Assembly: GCF_037975245.1 (NCBI RefSeq)
Contig: NC_092583.1
Span: forward strand, 9,075,764-9,139,763
Origin: Apostichopus japonicus
Taxonomy: Eukaryota; Echinodermata; Holothuroidea; Aspidochirotida; Stichopodidae
Length of the DNA stretch: 64,000 nt
Direction of reading: 5' to 3'
Below the pieces are notes generated by a model. It was given only the letters and a program-made list of their open reading frames with translations. It had not been told where the DNA came from and ran no database searches. The position numbers and the translations under genes are program-made. This document shows, one piece after another, positions 44,360 to 55,675 of this stretch. Each line of letters begins with the position of its first letter. Positions within the stretch are counted from its first letter, which is position 1.

Positions 44360-47300
44360 GTAAATGGAGTTAATTTATGTATATTTAGCATTAATGGTAT
44401 GCGCATGAGAACATTGTTAACTGTATCTTATTTTGATTTTTTTTGTATATTATATCGAATGTTTACTGTATATGACATCGACTGTTTACTGTATATGATA
44501 TCAAATGTTGACTGTATATTATACTGATTGTTTGCTATATATTATTTAATCTGTTTCATATATATTATACTGATTGTTTACTGTATATTATACGGGTTGA
44601 TTACTATGTATTGTATCGACTGTTTATATATATATTATATTGATTGTTTACTGTATATTAAATTCATTGTTTACTGTATATTAGATTAAAGTCTGTATGA
44701 AAATTGGCTGTGGAATGGAATATCCTTTTCTGATGCGTAACTCGTCCAGCCAATTTTATATCATTAATTTAAAACTGATTTCCGTAAGCAAAGGCGAAAT
44801 TCGCATACGTTGGAATATTCGGTACTTGAATAATTATTTATCCGTTACCCGTTCATTGCAAGAAATATTTTGTAGTGGTATCGAGGAGCCTTGTGTCGTT
44901 AGCTTAGTAAACTTAATGGGAATTGGTAGATGTTACATAACGTTAGCAATGAAACGTATGCCAGTATGGTTGAAGAATTTACATACTAGGCTACTGTAAT
45001 GATCAGTATCCTTATGGAATTATTCCCCGCTGGTTGCAACTTTGACCCTACATGTGAGCAGGATGACAATTTTACATCGGTGACTCCGAGCAAAAAAGTC
45101 ACAAAACATACTCAACACGTGACATGGAGCTGCAACCCCCACCCCCAAATAAACAACACACTTATTATATATGTATATTTAATTACAAAGAATGTGATTT
45201 TATCAAAACGAAAAAAGAAATTGCTAATAGTTTCTACATTTTGACATGGTTAATTAAGACGATTCTATATATTTCATTTTATAGACGCTCGGTTTGGAAG
45301 AAGGTCGTTTCGACCTTGAACTGCTGTGGCCATTCTCGATCTAATACTTACGAAGTTCCGGACCAGTATGAACCAAGACCTTCATCAGTTTCCATAACTT
45401 CATCTCATGGATCGAGAAACAGCTCACAGCAGAGAGTTGGTCATGTGACCGACAGGCAAGGGAAAAGATCTTCACCCTTGACAACGGAAAGCTTTCAACC
45501 TAATTACCAAACCAAAGTCGCCGCTAAACGCAACACCAAAGGTTCAACGGAAGGTAAAAACATCTTCCAGCTCAAGAAAGCGTCAGACCTCTCCAAAGAA
45601 CAGAGAGGTCACTCTTATCCAGCCCACCAACACCCTGGTAAATAAAGGGCGCCCTCCTCTCACCAACCAATCAGGGACGACCAAACTAAGATGCCAGTCA
45701 CGTGGTATCGATCTGAAAGATGTTTCGACCATCATCAAATATGCAAAGTCGATCAGCTTTCATACTTTACAGTCTCTTTCACCAGACGGTCAAGAATCTT
45801 TGAATGAAACAATTAAACGGCAGAAATCCTTCATCAAGTCTTTTTTAAGGTGTCAAGCAAAGACTCCATGCCACGCCGTCGGGCTTGACCAGGAGTTTGA
45901 TCAACGCCATTTACAAATACTGCCCTCTTTATGCCGTCAGGCAGTTCGATCACCGGCATTACCTCAGGCGTTAGCTCTCCAGCCTCAATCATCCTGTTTA
46001 AGACTTCAAGATCAGGAAAACAATGTAAACTTCAATTGTTCAAAAGATGTGACCCTAGCACACGCTACCGCCTTACCAAAACCTCGTGACGTCAGCCATA
46101 TTCCACTAGCAATTGACCTAGTCAATGTACGCAACGCACAGAATAACGGGAGCATCAATCACATCATCCAAACACCCATTAAACCACATTCATCAACCAG
46201 AGCCAGAAGCCATAGTGAGCAACCTTTGAAGCTAACACCTCTTCCTGTACCGAGAGAGTTAGTCCCAGGCCAAGAGCCAAAGCTAGCGATTAACAAACAA
46301 GATGGCGATGCCTCACGAGTGGATGGGTTGGTAGCAGGCTCAAGGAGCGAAGTGGAACTAGACGGGTATGCAGCCAAAACACATAAAGTCCTGATACGAA
46401 ATGTCAACATTGCCCGATATCCATCAGTATCAAGAAATGAGTTACCCTCGGAGAAAGCGCCTTTGATACATCCAAATGTCAACTGGTCACAGCCACGAAA
46501 GGTATTCAGGCTCACAGATATTAATTGTAGAAATTTCGATGAATAATGTTGCAAAAAAACACCCAAAAATAAATAAATCTAGGAACAACAAGAGGAAAAA
46601 CAAACGATAAGAAATGAAACAATAAACATAATGACTTTCAGACGTGGATTTCGTCGATTATTTTTCACATCGAATGAAAATTGATTAAAAATTTACATTG
46701 TAACACCAATAGATTATACTAAACAATTGCAAATGTTTAAACTGAACAGTAGTCCGTATTAGCTTCATGATTAGTCCATTAAATTTATTTTAATTCAACC
46801 CATTTCATAATAGTAGCTTTACGTTAGTTCACAATTTGAGTCTTCCACTTTCATTATCGGTCATCTGTAATTATCTGTAGATCTTTTAATTATATCTGGA
46901 CAACTTGTTTGTCGATTATTCCTCCAGGTTGCTATTACCAAACCTGTCCCATTTAACACCGATGCAACGGCTGAACCAATTGAGGCAACGGCTGAACCAG
47001 TCACGGCAACGACTGAACCAGATGAGGGAACGGCTGAACCAGACGAGGCAACGGCTAAATCAGTCAAACCAACGACTGAACAAGTCAAAGCAACGGCTGA
47101 ACTACTCAAAGTAACGGCTGAACAACTTGTTTGTCGATTATGCCTCCAGTTTGCTATTACCAAACCTGCCCCAATTAAGACCGAAACAACGACTGAACCA
47201 GTTGAGGCAACGGTGGCTAAACCAATCAAAGCAACAGCTGAACCAGTCATAGCAACGGCCGAACCAGACGAGGCAACGGCTGATCCAGTCGAGGCAACGG

Positions 47301-49399
47301 CTGAACTAGTCAAAGCAATCGCTGAACCTTTCAAGGCGAAGGCTGAACTAGTGAAAGAAACGGCTGAACCAGTCAAAGAAACTGTCAAGCCAATCAAAAC
47401 AACGGCTGAACAAGTTAATGCAAAGTCTAAACCAGTCCAAGCAATGACTGAACTAGTCTTGACCAAGCATACGCTAACTCCAGACAAGAATGTTGTTGTG
47501 AGGTGAGCAAAATGTTCTGAAAAATCTAGCTAAATGTTTGTAAGGATTTTCAAACTTACTTTTTGTTACTTGCCAAGTCAGCATTAACTTTCTCCGTTGT
47601 CTTAGTAAGGGTGTGGGGAGGGGTGGGTGGGGTTCTGCAATGGTGACAAATAATTAAAAAGCAATAAATAATGTTCTGCTTTACTTTATTTCACTCATCT
47701 CAATTTTTTCTAATTCTATTTCATCTGGTATACTTGATCTTGATGAGAAAGTAGAACACCTTCATAAACGTTGCATATAACAGCTTCTAATAATCTATTT
47801 TCATTCATTAGGAAAACAACAGCAGCAAAGCTACAGCATTTATTTCCAGAATGTGAGTTGCTATTGCAAAGTGATCTTCAGCATATTTTACATCCGACCA
47901 CCAACAAACCGATAACTCTTGGCAAAGGAGCGTTTGGAGTAGTAAGGCTAATGAAAAACATCAAAACTGGAAGGCTTTGTGCTGTGAAAACCTTTCAAAA
48001 TCATCTTATGAATGCGAAAATATTCAAGGTTAGCAAAGCGAAAAAATTTAGTTTACCAAACTTGATCTCATACGGTACGTCAGAGTTTTGTGGCGTGTTT
48101 TCTCTGACGTCACGATTATGACTTCAGTTTACGGCTTTATGGCTTTATTAATTAATTAATTAATTTTGTATATCAAATTGACAAAATATTATGGCATCGA
48201 AACTATCATGTCTTTGGTAACCAAGAAGGTGTAGGAAATCTTATCTTTGTAATAATTGTTCGTTATTACATATATAATCTGAAATGATATGTACTGCAAA
48301 CGAATATCAAGAAAATCACTCATTTAAAAAAAAATAGTATTAGAAATAAATTATTCAATATACCAATAAACATTCAGTTTAATTGTGATGTGTCTGTTAA
48401 TACTTGTAACAAAGATAATTTATAACAATAATTTTTGAAATGAATAAGATTTACGATCTCGGTAGGTTTAGTTTTTAAAATAAACCATACCATTCCACCT
48501 TTTCATAAGGGCCCACATTACTTTCTGAATGTTCAATTCTCATTTTTCCGCTGCAGGACATCTCCATCAGTTATCGTAAATTGATAAATATGCATATTTA
48601 ATAATTTGTGCGTTCCTTACAAATGCTAACAAAGTTCGAAAGCCAGTTTAGAAAAAATAAATAAAATATGAAACGAATATCAAAGATTATTTTTGTCCGT
48701 ATCTTCATCTTTTCTTTACTCACTGTGTAATAACTGATTCTCTTTTCCTTTGGACAGGACGCAAAGGTGGAGGTTCAGATGTTAACTAAACTACGCGGTT
48801 TGAAGTGCGTCCCAGAACTGTTCGGTATTGTTCCAGCAGAGGGGAACACCGGGGTTCCTTCTGTCGTTCAAGAATTTATCGGTGACCAAGACACTCTAAT
48901 GACATGTACTATTAAAACCGCTATTCGCAAGAAGATCTTTTCTGCTGATATTATCGTTCGTGTTGCTCTGAGCATCGTTAAAGCCCTCATAGATGTTCAA
49001 TCACGAGGAATTTTTCACTGTGACCTTAAACCTGACAATATAATGCTGATGCCTGAGCTTCAAGGAGGGCAAGATCCTCATATCAAAGTCATCGATTTTG
49101 GAAGAGCAGTAAGCACGGCTAATAAACCAAAATACGAACATCTCACACCAGAGAGGCAAGGTGAGGTCCTCCAAAGGTCCGCCCACATCGCCCCGGAAGT
49201 AGTCCTAGGGTTATTGCCATACAGTGAAAATTCAGAAATGTATTCATTAGGTAAGATCTTCATTAGAATGGCCGGAGACCGATCTAAATATTTGAAAAAG
49301 ATTGGCAAAATGTGCATGCATGACGATTTTCGTCAGAGACCAACGATGAAGAAACTCAAGGAGGAACTGACGTCATATATAGGGAGGAAGCAATGCTAG
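44301..49399 (+). CDS. Non-RD protein kinase with long low-complexity N-terminus (whole gene)
   Basis: Coding exons: 44301-44359, 45285-46501, 46928-47502, 47812-48028, 48758-49399, about 900 residues. The order is a short start exon (MLSRHMNEFQHH), a Ser/Pro/basic-rich disordered region, about 190 residues of Thr-Ala-Glu-Pro heptads, then a C-terminal kinase. Kinase landmarks are GKGAFGVV, CAVKTF (Lys codon at 47987), a Glu in DAKVEVQML, HCDLKPDNIM (Asp codon at 49022), IDFGRA (49091-49105) and HIAPEVVLG. The HRD arginine is Cys, so this is a non-RD kinase. The group is Ser/Thr by the LKPDN motif. Phases fit at all junctions, but the second exon needs a +1 frame change between 45480 and 45645. 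The substrate and pathway are unknown. A candidate AATAAA is at 49450-49455. Confidence 0.7.
44455..44690. repeat. ~25-bp AT-rich minisatellite
   Basis: Degenerate copies of TGATTGTTTACTGTATATTA repeat about nine times in the first coding intron of the kinase gene. Confidence 0.75.
45285..46501 (+). CDS. Kinase gene, disordered-region exon
   Basis: Acceptor TTCATTTTATAG, donor AAG|GTATTC. It begins RRSVWKKVVSTLNCCG, then becomes Ser/Pro/Gln-rich. The first part is open in one frame up to a TAA at 45643. The sensible continuation (RKRQTSPKNREVTLIQ, then GIDLKDVSTIIKYAKS) is open in the +1 frame from 45479 onward. So a one-base difference or a missed small intron lies in the 45480-45645 overlap. 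No known domain is seen. Confidence 0.55.
46928..47470 (+). repeat. 21-bp coding tandem repeat
   Basis: Units of the type GCAACGGCTGAACCAGTCAAA lie in two blocks separated by the duplicated acceptor region. The reverse strand is also open, which is an artefact of the repeat. Confidence 0.85.
46928..47502 (+). CDS. Kinase gene, TAEP heptad-repeat exon
   Basis: Phase 0 in and phase 2 out, donor AG|GTGAGC. It encodes about 191 residues of 7-residue units such as ATAEPVK and ATAEPDE (21-bp period). The start is duplicated: CCTCCAGGTTGCTATTACC (acceptor at 46927) recurs as CCTCCAGTTTGCTATTACC with a second possible acceptor at 47149. Both give the same frame. Confidence 0.6.
47812..48028 (+). CDS. 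Kinase gene, N-lobe exon
   Basis: Acceptor TTCATTCATTAG, donor AAG|GTTAGC. It encodes KLQHLFPECELLL, then ITLGKGAFGVVRLMKN and CAVKTFQNH, i.e. the glycine loop and the ATP-binding Lys. Confidence 0.75.
48758..49399 (+). CDS. Kinase gene, catalytic-lobe terminal exon
   Basis: Acceptor TCCTTTGGACAG, stop TAG at 49397. It encodes the C-helix region, the hinge (VVQEFIGD), the catalytic loop HCDLKPDN, IDFGRA, an activation segment of about 30 residues, HIAPEVVLG and the conserved C-lobe Arg (RQRPTMKKL). All key catalytic residues except the HRD Arg are present. Confidence 0.8.
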   Translation, partial: DAKVEVQMLTKLRGLKCVPELFGIVPAEGNTGVPSVVQEFIGDQDTLMTCTIKTAIRKKIFSADIIVRVALSIVKALIDVQSRGIFHCDLKPDNIMLMPELQGGQDPHIKVIDFGRAVSTANKPKYEHLTPERQGEVLQRSAHIAPEVVLGLLPYSENSEMYSLGKIFIRMAGDRSKYLKKIGKMCMHDDFRQRPTMKKLKEELTSYIGRKQC

Positions 49400-50600
49400 A
49401 CAATGACGTCACATGGATGGCATCCGGCCGAGAAACTTTATGAAAACTAAATAAACAATGATTATCGTTTAGAGGATTTTGCCTTGTGACGTAATGTTTC
49501 ACAGAGTTCCGCCGTGTGAAATCAACTTTTACACACAAAATTCTCGAGTAACGCTGATATACGACATAGCGCCCTCGATTAGTTCCAGCAACTTCGAGAA
49601 AAACGCGACACATGAGGGATTCTTTGGAGTCCATTTACGCAACGTCCATATTGTTTAGTTAATGTCCTGTCAATTGTGTTCTTCAAAGTATTATTTTTTT
49701 TACTATATTAAAGAATGCATCTATACGGTGAGCAATATTTCTCTTTCAAATAAAAACCTTTCCAAACAAAACTTAATGCCTTAGCCCACGTAACAACATG
49801 ATACGATAACAATGAATATAAAACAATGTTTGACAATGCCTTAAGAAATTTTAAACTGAAATAAATTAAAATAATTAAAAATAAATCTAAAACTATTATC
49901 TATGATCTTCCATTTATTGTATTTTAAATATTAAAGCCATATTTAAAAATTGACCCCAAACGTAGCTCCGTTATCATCACTTAACCCCGCCCCCATCCCA
50001 CCCTCACCTCACCATGGCACTACCATTGGCTAGTGTGCTGCTAAAATACGAACTCACATATGGGTTTGACACGGTGACCACATCGAATGAAATAGAATAG
50101 CAATGATGTGCGGCTAGCAATGCGGAAGAAACTTTGGCCTTAGGTTCATTGTGCGTACTCAAATTTATTGTTACGAAAATGATTACTATTTTTTTGTGTA
50201 ACTCTTCTTAAAAAATTCTGACTACGGCGTAGTAAACAGAATAGCCAAAATACCAAAAATAACGAAAGCCAGAATGTGATTAGACAAACATACGACCTGT
50301 TTTTCATTGTGCACTATACTATAGAGGGGATTTTTTAGTGACGGAGGTTTGACGGCTTAATACAAAAATGAACAGAAAACTATCTGCATTTTTAGATCAA
50401 AACACACACAACAATGGGCTCAACAGAGATCTCTCTTTTAGGAGTATATATGCTAAGCTAAATACCAATAAGGTCTAGTTTCTTCCATTTCATTACTGCA
50501 ACTGAAGAAGAGCCGTGTTGATGCTCGAAATATTTTGTAACCGATTTAACGTTCTAAGTAATAAAGTTGGAAATGAAAGTATCATTTTTTCCATTTTTTC
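49400..50600. other. Intergenic, no gene seen
   Basis: 3' flank of the kinase gene (AATAAA at 49450), then AT-rich sequence without a recognisable feature. Confidence 0.5.
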
Positions 50601-50608
50601 TTGTGGAT

Positions 50609-50651
50609 ACATATATATATACACACACACACACACATATATATATATATT

Positions 50652-50689
<38 letters not shown>

Positions 50690-50706
50690 GATATATAGAT
50701 ATATAT
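50609..50706. repeat. (TA)n/(CA)n tract
   Basis: TA and ACAC dinucleotide runs directly adjoining the polypurine satellite. Confidence 0.9.
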
Positions 50707-50732
50707 TTACAAACATACACACGTACACACAT

Positions 50733-52330
50733 ACATATGGTAAGAGTGAGACAGGTGGGACAGATAAGACGGATGAGATAGATGGTAAGAGTGAGACAGA
50801 TAAGAAGGATGAGATAGATGGTAAGAGTGAGACAGGTGAGACAGATAAGACGGATGAGATAGATGGAAAGACTGAGACAGATAAAACGGATGAGATAGAT
50901 GGTAAGAATGAGACAGATACGACGGATGAGATAGATGGTAAGAGTGTGACAGATAAGACGGATGAGATAGATGGTAAGATCGAGACAGGTGAGACATATA
51001 AGACGGATGAGATAGATGGTAAGAGTGAGACAGGTAAGACAGATGAGACGGATGAGATAGATGGTAAGACTGAGACAGATAAGACGGATGAGATAGATGG
51101 TAAGATTGAGACAGGTGAGACATATAAGACTGATGAGATAGATGGTAATAGTGAGACAGGTAAGACTGATGAGACGGATGAGATAGATGGTAAGACTGAG
51201 ACAGGTGAGACAAATAAGACGGATGATCTCACCTGTCTCAATCTTACCACTTATCTAAGTGGTAAGATTGAGACAGGTGAGACAGAAAAGACGGATGAGA
51301 TAGATGGTAAGAACGATACAGATAAGAGGGATGAGATAAATGGTAAGATTGAGACAGGTGACGATAATAAGACAGTAAGAATGAGACAGATGAGACAGAT
51401 AATACGGATGAGACAGGTGGTAAGATTGAGACAGATAAGACGGATGAGATAGATGTTAAGAATCAGACAGATAAGACGGATGAGATAGATGGTAAGAGTG
51501 TGACAGGTAAGACGGATGAGATAGATGGTAAGATTGAGACAGGTGAGACAAATAAGACAGATGAGATAGGTGCTAAGATTGAAATAGAAAAGACGGATGA
51601 GATAGATGGTAAGACTGAGACAGATAAAACGGATGAGATAGATGGTAAGAGTGAGACAGGTGAGACAGAAAAGACGGATTAGATAGATGGTAAGAACGAT
51701 ACAGATAAGAGGGATGAGATAGATGGTAAGATTGAGACAGGTGACGCTAATAAGACAGTAAGAATGAGACAGATGAGACAGATAATACGGATGAGACAGG
51801 TGGTAAGATTGAGACAGATAAGACGGATGAGATAGATGGTAAGAATCAGACAGATAAGACGGATGAGATAGATGGTAAGAGTGTGACAGGTAAGACGAAT
51901 GAGATAGATGGTAAAATTGAGACAGGTGAGACAAATAAGACAGATGAGATAGGTGCTAAGATTGAAATAGAAAAGACGGATGAGATAGATGGTAAGACAG
52001 AGACAGATAAAACGGATGAGATAGATGGTAAGAGTGAGACAGGTGAGACAGATAAGACGGATGAGATAGATGGTAAGAGTGAGACAGGTGAGACAGATAA
52101 GACAGATGAGATAGATGGTAAGAGTGAGACAAGTAAAACGGATGCGATAGATGGTAAGAGTGAGACAGGTGAGACAGATAAGACGGATGAGATAGATGGT
52201 AAGACTTAGACAGATAAGAGGGATGAAATAGATGGTAAGACTGAGACTGATAAGAGGGATGAGATAGATGGTGCGATTGAGGCAGGCGAGACAAATATGA
52301 GGGATAAGATGGAGGAGAAAGATGAAGGAC
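50733..52330 (+). repeat. Polypurine GATA-like satellite, about 1.6 kb
   Basis: Tandem copies of GATGAGATAGATGGTAAGA and GTGAGACAG(G/A)TGAGACAGATAAGACG. The plus strand is almost pyrimidine-free apart from T and rare C. Units of 24 and about 39 bp are mixed, and a longer block is repeated with a 383-bp offset (GTGACGATAATAAGACAGT at 51358 and GTGACGCTAATAAGACAGT at 51741). Long open frames on both strands follow from the repeat and are not genes. Confidence 0.9.
51227..51282. repeat. Perfect 27-bp-arm palindrome inside the satellite
   Basis: Arms 51227-51253 and 51256-51282 are exact complements with a 2-nt loop. The left arm is the only place where the satellite switches to the pyrimidine strand (TCTCACCTGTCTCAATC). 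Confidence 0.9.
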
Positions 52331-54250
52331 AGAAATGGACAGATGAGATAGATCGGAGAGACTGCAGAAAAGAATGAGATAAAGAAAATTATGAGAGAGA
52401 TGAGAAGGAAAAGTCAGATAGGAGAGATGAATCCGGAAGAGACTTTTAAGACTAATGAATGGGTTTTTACCTAGAAATAAATAAGACGTCAAATGGTGTA
52501 TTATGAGGTATATTTGTAATCTATAGGTTAGGTTTATAATTAGCTCTATACGTAAGGTTGTGCTGATAAACACTCTTGTTCTTTGTGTGTGGTTGAAAAG
52601 ATGGCGTACTAATTATTCCCGGCTGAATGAACCCCCCCCCCCCCTTTCTCTCTTTCTCTACTCCACACACTTACGCAAATTTCTGTGTTTGTAACACAGT
52701 TTATCGTCAAACGTTGTTTTCGTTGAGCAAAACAAGCAACAAGATTTTTTATTTTCTGTAATTTAAATTAATCACATGCACTCACAAAAGATTCAGACAT
52801 CTATCTTTATTCATAACAGATTTATTTAAGAGATTATCTGCCAAGGCTGGCTGCTGGAATCTATGAATAATGGCATAAAGTAAACATAGAAATGCAAGAT
52901 ATTAGACAATGTATCATTAATCTTTGCCTCTTTACAACATGAACTGCTTTTTTGTATATGTGTAATGTTTGTAATTTTCCCATTGTTACTTATAAGATAA
53001 ATATCTTGAAACGTGTCTTACTAATGATCGGTTATCGATCGTGTAATTGTTGTAAGGTTTCCAAGGTAAATATTTAAGAATTTTAAAAACACAGAACAAT
53101 ATGTAAGTATAGGGATGACAAATTTGTTTTATCTCGGATTTTGAATAAAACGCAATTAAAATTAATGTGGCTGTTTTGAAAACTAAGTCGGGTTAACTAA
53201 CATAACTTGTAAAGAATGAAACAGTATTATAACAACGAAGAAACTCTTTGCTGGGTCGCCATTTTTACAACGTTCTTTTAAATGAATCATATCATATTGG
53301 TATAAGAATATCTTGTTCTTTATCCCATATTTGTTACCGGCCAGCCTATGTAGGCCGGAACAAAAAACCCTCCCTATATGTCTCCCTCTTCGTCAGGCCT
53401 GCTAACTATAAGTTAATAGCTTACAAGCCGTTTAAGCCATTCATTGCAACATGCTGTATTCCATGACTAAACACATTTTAACTGCAAGTGAGGGCGAACT
53501 ATAACAAAAGAGAACATTTCTCTAATAAAAAAAATCTCAAAATAGACTTAACCTTGTTACTCAAAATTCTCTCAGCACGTAAACCTAAACTCCTGCAATT
53601 TTATCATTAACACGACAAACGGAATAAAGCAAACTACATGGGAAGTTTTTGTTTTTATAACCGAATGTTTGGCAGAGCAAAGATTGTTGTGTTAAGGACA
53701 AATGATTAAGATGATTTTATAAGATTAATACGTACCGTATTTCTATTAAGCTTTTTGACCCCCTTCCGAGTGGGTTAAAATACTGCCCACTTTCACCCAC
53801 TGACCTAACATCATGTTCAAACTGTGAACAGTTGTTGAAATAATTTTAAAATGCCTCCAATAGGTCGACGCTACTTTGCAGAGACCAGCCAACACCCGCC
53901 TTCAAATTCGACACTCGATTCAACTCGGAATAAAATTGAAACTATAATGCGTGGATGTGATGGTGGTATATTGATGATATTACCCCTATCTCAGTACGCG
54001 AATTATATTTCAGTCATACAGCGACTTGAATCGAGGGTTGAATATATAAATCTTATAAAATTCGATGAGTATGACGTACAGCACACTGGTGCGTAAAAGT
54101 GATACAAATCCAACGTAGCCTGATTATGACGTGGCGTTGTGTATAATGAGAGATACTGTAAACTGTACTTTAAGGAAAATATAATAATACAATTAAAACA
54201 AAGTGATGGAAATTTATCATTCGCAAAACCAAACTATCACAAGACAATTA
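52331..54250. other. Intergenic, no gene supported
   Basis: AT-rich sequence. A C-run lies near 52632. The short open frame at 53851-54096 begins in a fair context but shows no recognisable domain or splice partners. Confidence 0.45.
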
Positions 54251-54256
54251 TTATGT

Positions 54257-55312
54257 AGTTAGTTCAGTTTAGTTTAGTAGAAAAAAGGATCAGGAGGGAC
54301 ACTTAAGTCCCCATCAAGGACCCTATAGAGAGAGAGAGAAAAAAAACATGAACACACAGACACTCAGACCCGATTACAATGCTTAAAGTGCTTGTCCAAA
54401 GCATTCTTAAACCCATTCACACTACTTGCAAGTACAACTTTCTCAGGCAAACCATTCCACTCATTCACAACCCTATTAGAAAAAAATTATGCCGAATATT
54501 AATCCTACTATGCGACTTTTGGAGTTTAAGACAATGATCTCTAGTACAACTACTGTTAGCAAACAAGAAAAATTCGGTAAAGGATAAATTGTCGAAACCA
54601 TTCACAATCTTGAAAACCTGGATCAAGTCCCCACGTAACCTCCTAAGCTCCAGTGTGGTGAGATTCAACAGTTGTAACCGCCTATAATAAGGAACCCTCT
54701 TTAAGGAACTAATCATCCTAGTAGCCCTCCTCTGGACCTTTTCAAGTACTTCCTTATCCTTAGCAAAGTAAGGGTTCCAAGCCTGCACAGCATACTCCAG
54801 ATGAGGCTTAACCAACTGCTTATAAAGCCTAACTACGATGTCCTCTTTCAGAAAACTGAAGTTCCTCTTGATCATACCTAAAACCCTATTACCTCTTTTA
54901 GCAGCTTCAAGACAATGTTTAGAAGGTTGCAGAGATGAGTCAATGTAGATACCTAGGTCTCTTTCAACAGAGACCTCCTGTAACTCCACACCATTAAGAT
55001 TGTATGTAAACTTTTGGTTACTACTACCAATATGCATTACCTCACAGTTATCAATATTAAAAAGCATTTGCCACCCCTGAGACCAGGAAAAAATCTTATC
55101 CAAATCCGCTTGAAATTTCTCAGAATCGCTTTTGGAAGAGACCTCAGAATACAATTTGGTGTCATCAGCAAACTTCTTAGCTTTACACAAAATATCTCCG
55201 TCATGTCATTTATATAGGCAACAAACAACAAGGGACCTACCCTTGTGGAACCCCACTAGTAACGTTCTGCCAAGAAGAAGCACAGCCTTTAATTACCACC
55301 CTCTGTTCCCTA
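54257..55312 (-). mobile_element. CR1-like LINE, 3' half (split by insertion)
   Basis: Minus strand. It encodes the second half of a non-LTR reverse transcriptase: KGCASSWQNVTSGVPQG, a frame break where SVL of the usual QGSVLGP is lost, then GPLLFVAYINDM, KKFADDTKLYSEV (intact FADD box) and HLEYAVQAWNPYFAKDKEVL. A second frame slip in a T7 run near 54483 precedes the C-terminus (VVNEWNGLPEKVV). The 3' end carries a CTAAACTAAACT-type tail. It is continuous with the piece at 62510-63281. Confidence 0.85.
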
Positions 55313-55335
55313 CACTGCAAAAACTCCGGTGTTAA
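55313..55335 (+). repeat. Left terminal inverted repeat
   Basis: CACTGCAAAAACTC, then C (G in the other arm), then GGTGTTAA. Confidence 0.9.
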
Positions 55336-55602
55336 CATTTTGGATTTAGCTTGTCGGTGTTGAATTCAGTGTTGATTTGACACCAAAGAGAATGCAATCT
55401 GACCTTCAACCTCGTTCAGGTAGAAGTTTCAGCCAATCCTTTTCCAAGTTACTCTCCTTAACGCGTAAATACATGATGTCATAGAAATCGGGACTCCTAA
55501 TTGGTCCATAGTAGTGGCAGTAATTATCATATCGATATTGTCGGCGAAGCTGTTACAGCCAAAGTTGCGCAAAGCAGACGAGGTGCAAACGAAGGGGGCA
55601 AT

Positions 55603-55675
55603 ATGTTCGTTTATTTTAGAAATGAAGAAAGGAAAGTTGTGGTGTTCAAGGAATTCAGAGATTTGATTGAAACAG
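55603..55675 (+). CDS. CIDE-N gene exon 1
   Basis: ATG start, 73 nt, donor G|GTATGC, phase 1. It encodes the first strands of the CIDE-N-like domain. Confidence 0.6.

Noticed and set aside
46861-47487. 208-codon minus-strand frame rich in SAVALTGSAV
   Set aside because: It is the mirror of the TAEP repeat exon on the plus strand. The plus-strand reading is supported by splice phases and the kinase downstream.
50733-52330. CRISPR-like array
   Set aside because: Units are directly tandem without unique spacers of constant length, in an intron-rich animal genome.
50651-52573. Long Ser/His/Tyr-rich and Asp/Lys/Thr-rich frames on both strands
   Set aside because: Produced by the polypurine satellite, which lacks stop codons in several frames. 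No gene structure.
53851-54096. 81-codon frame starting MPPIGRRYFAE
   Set aside because: A plausible start but no domain, no splice partners and no supporting context.
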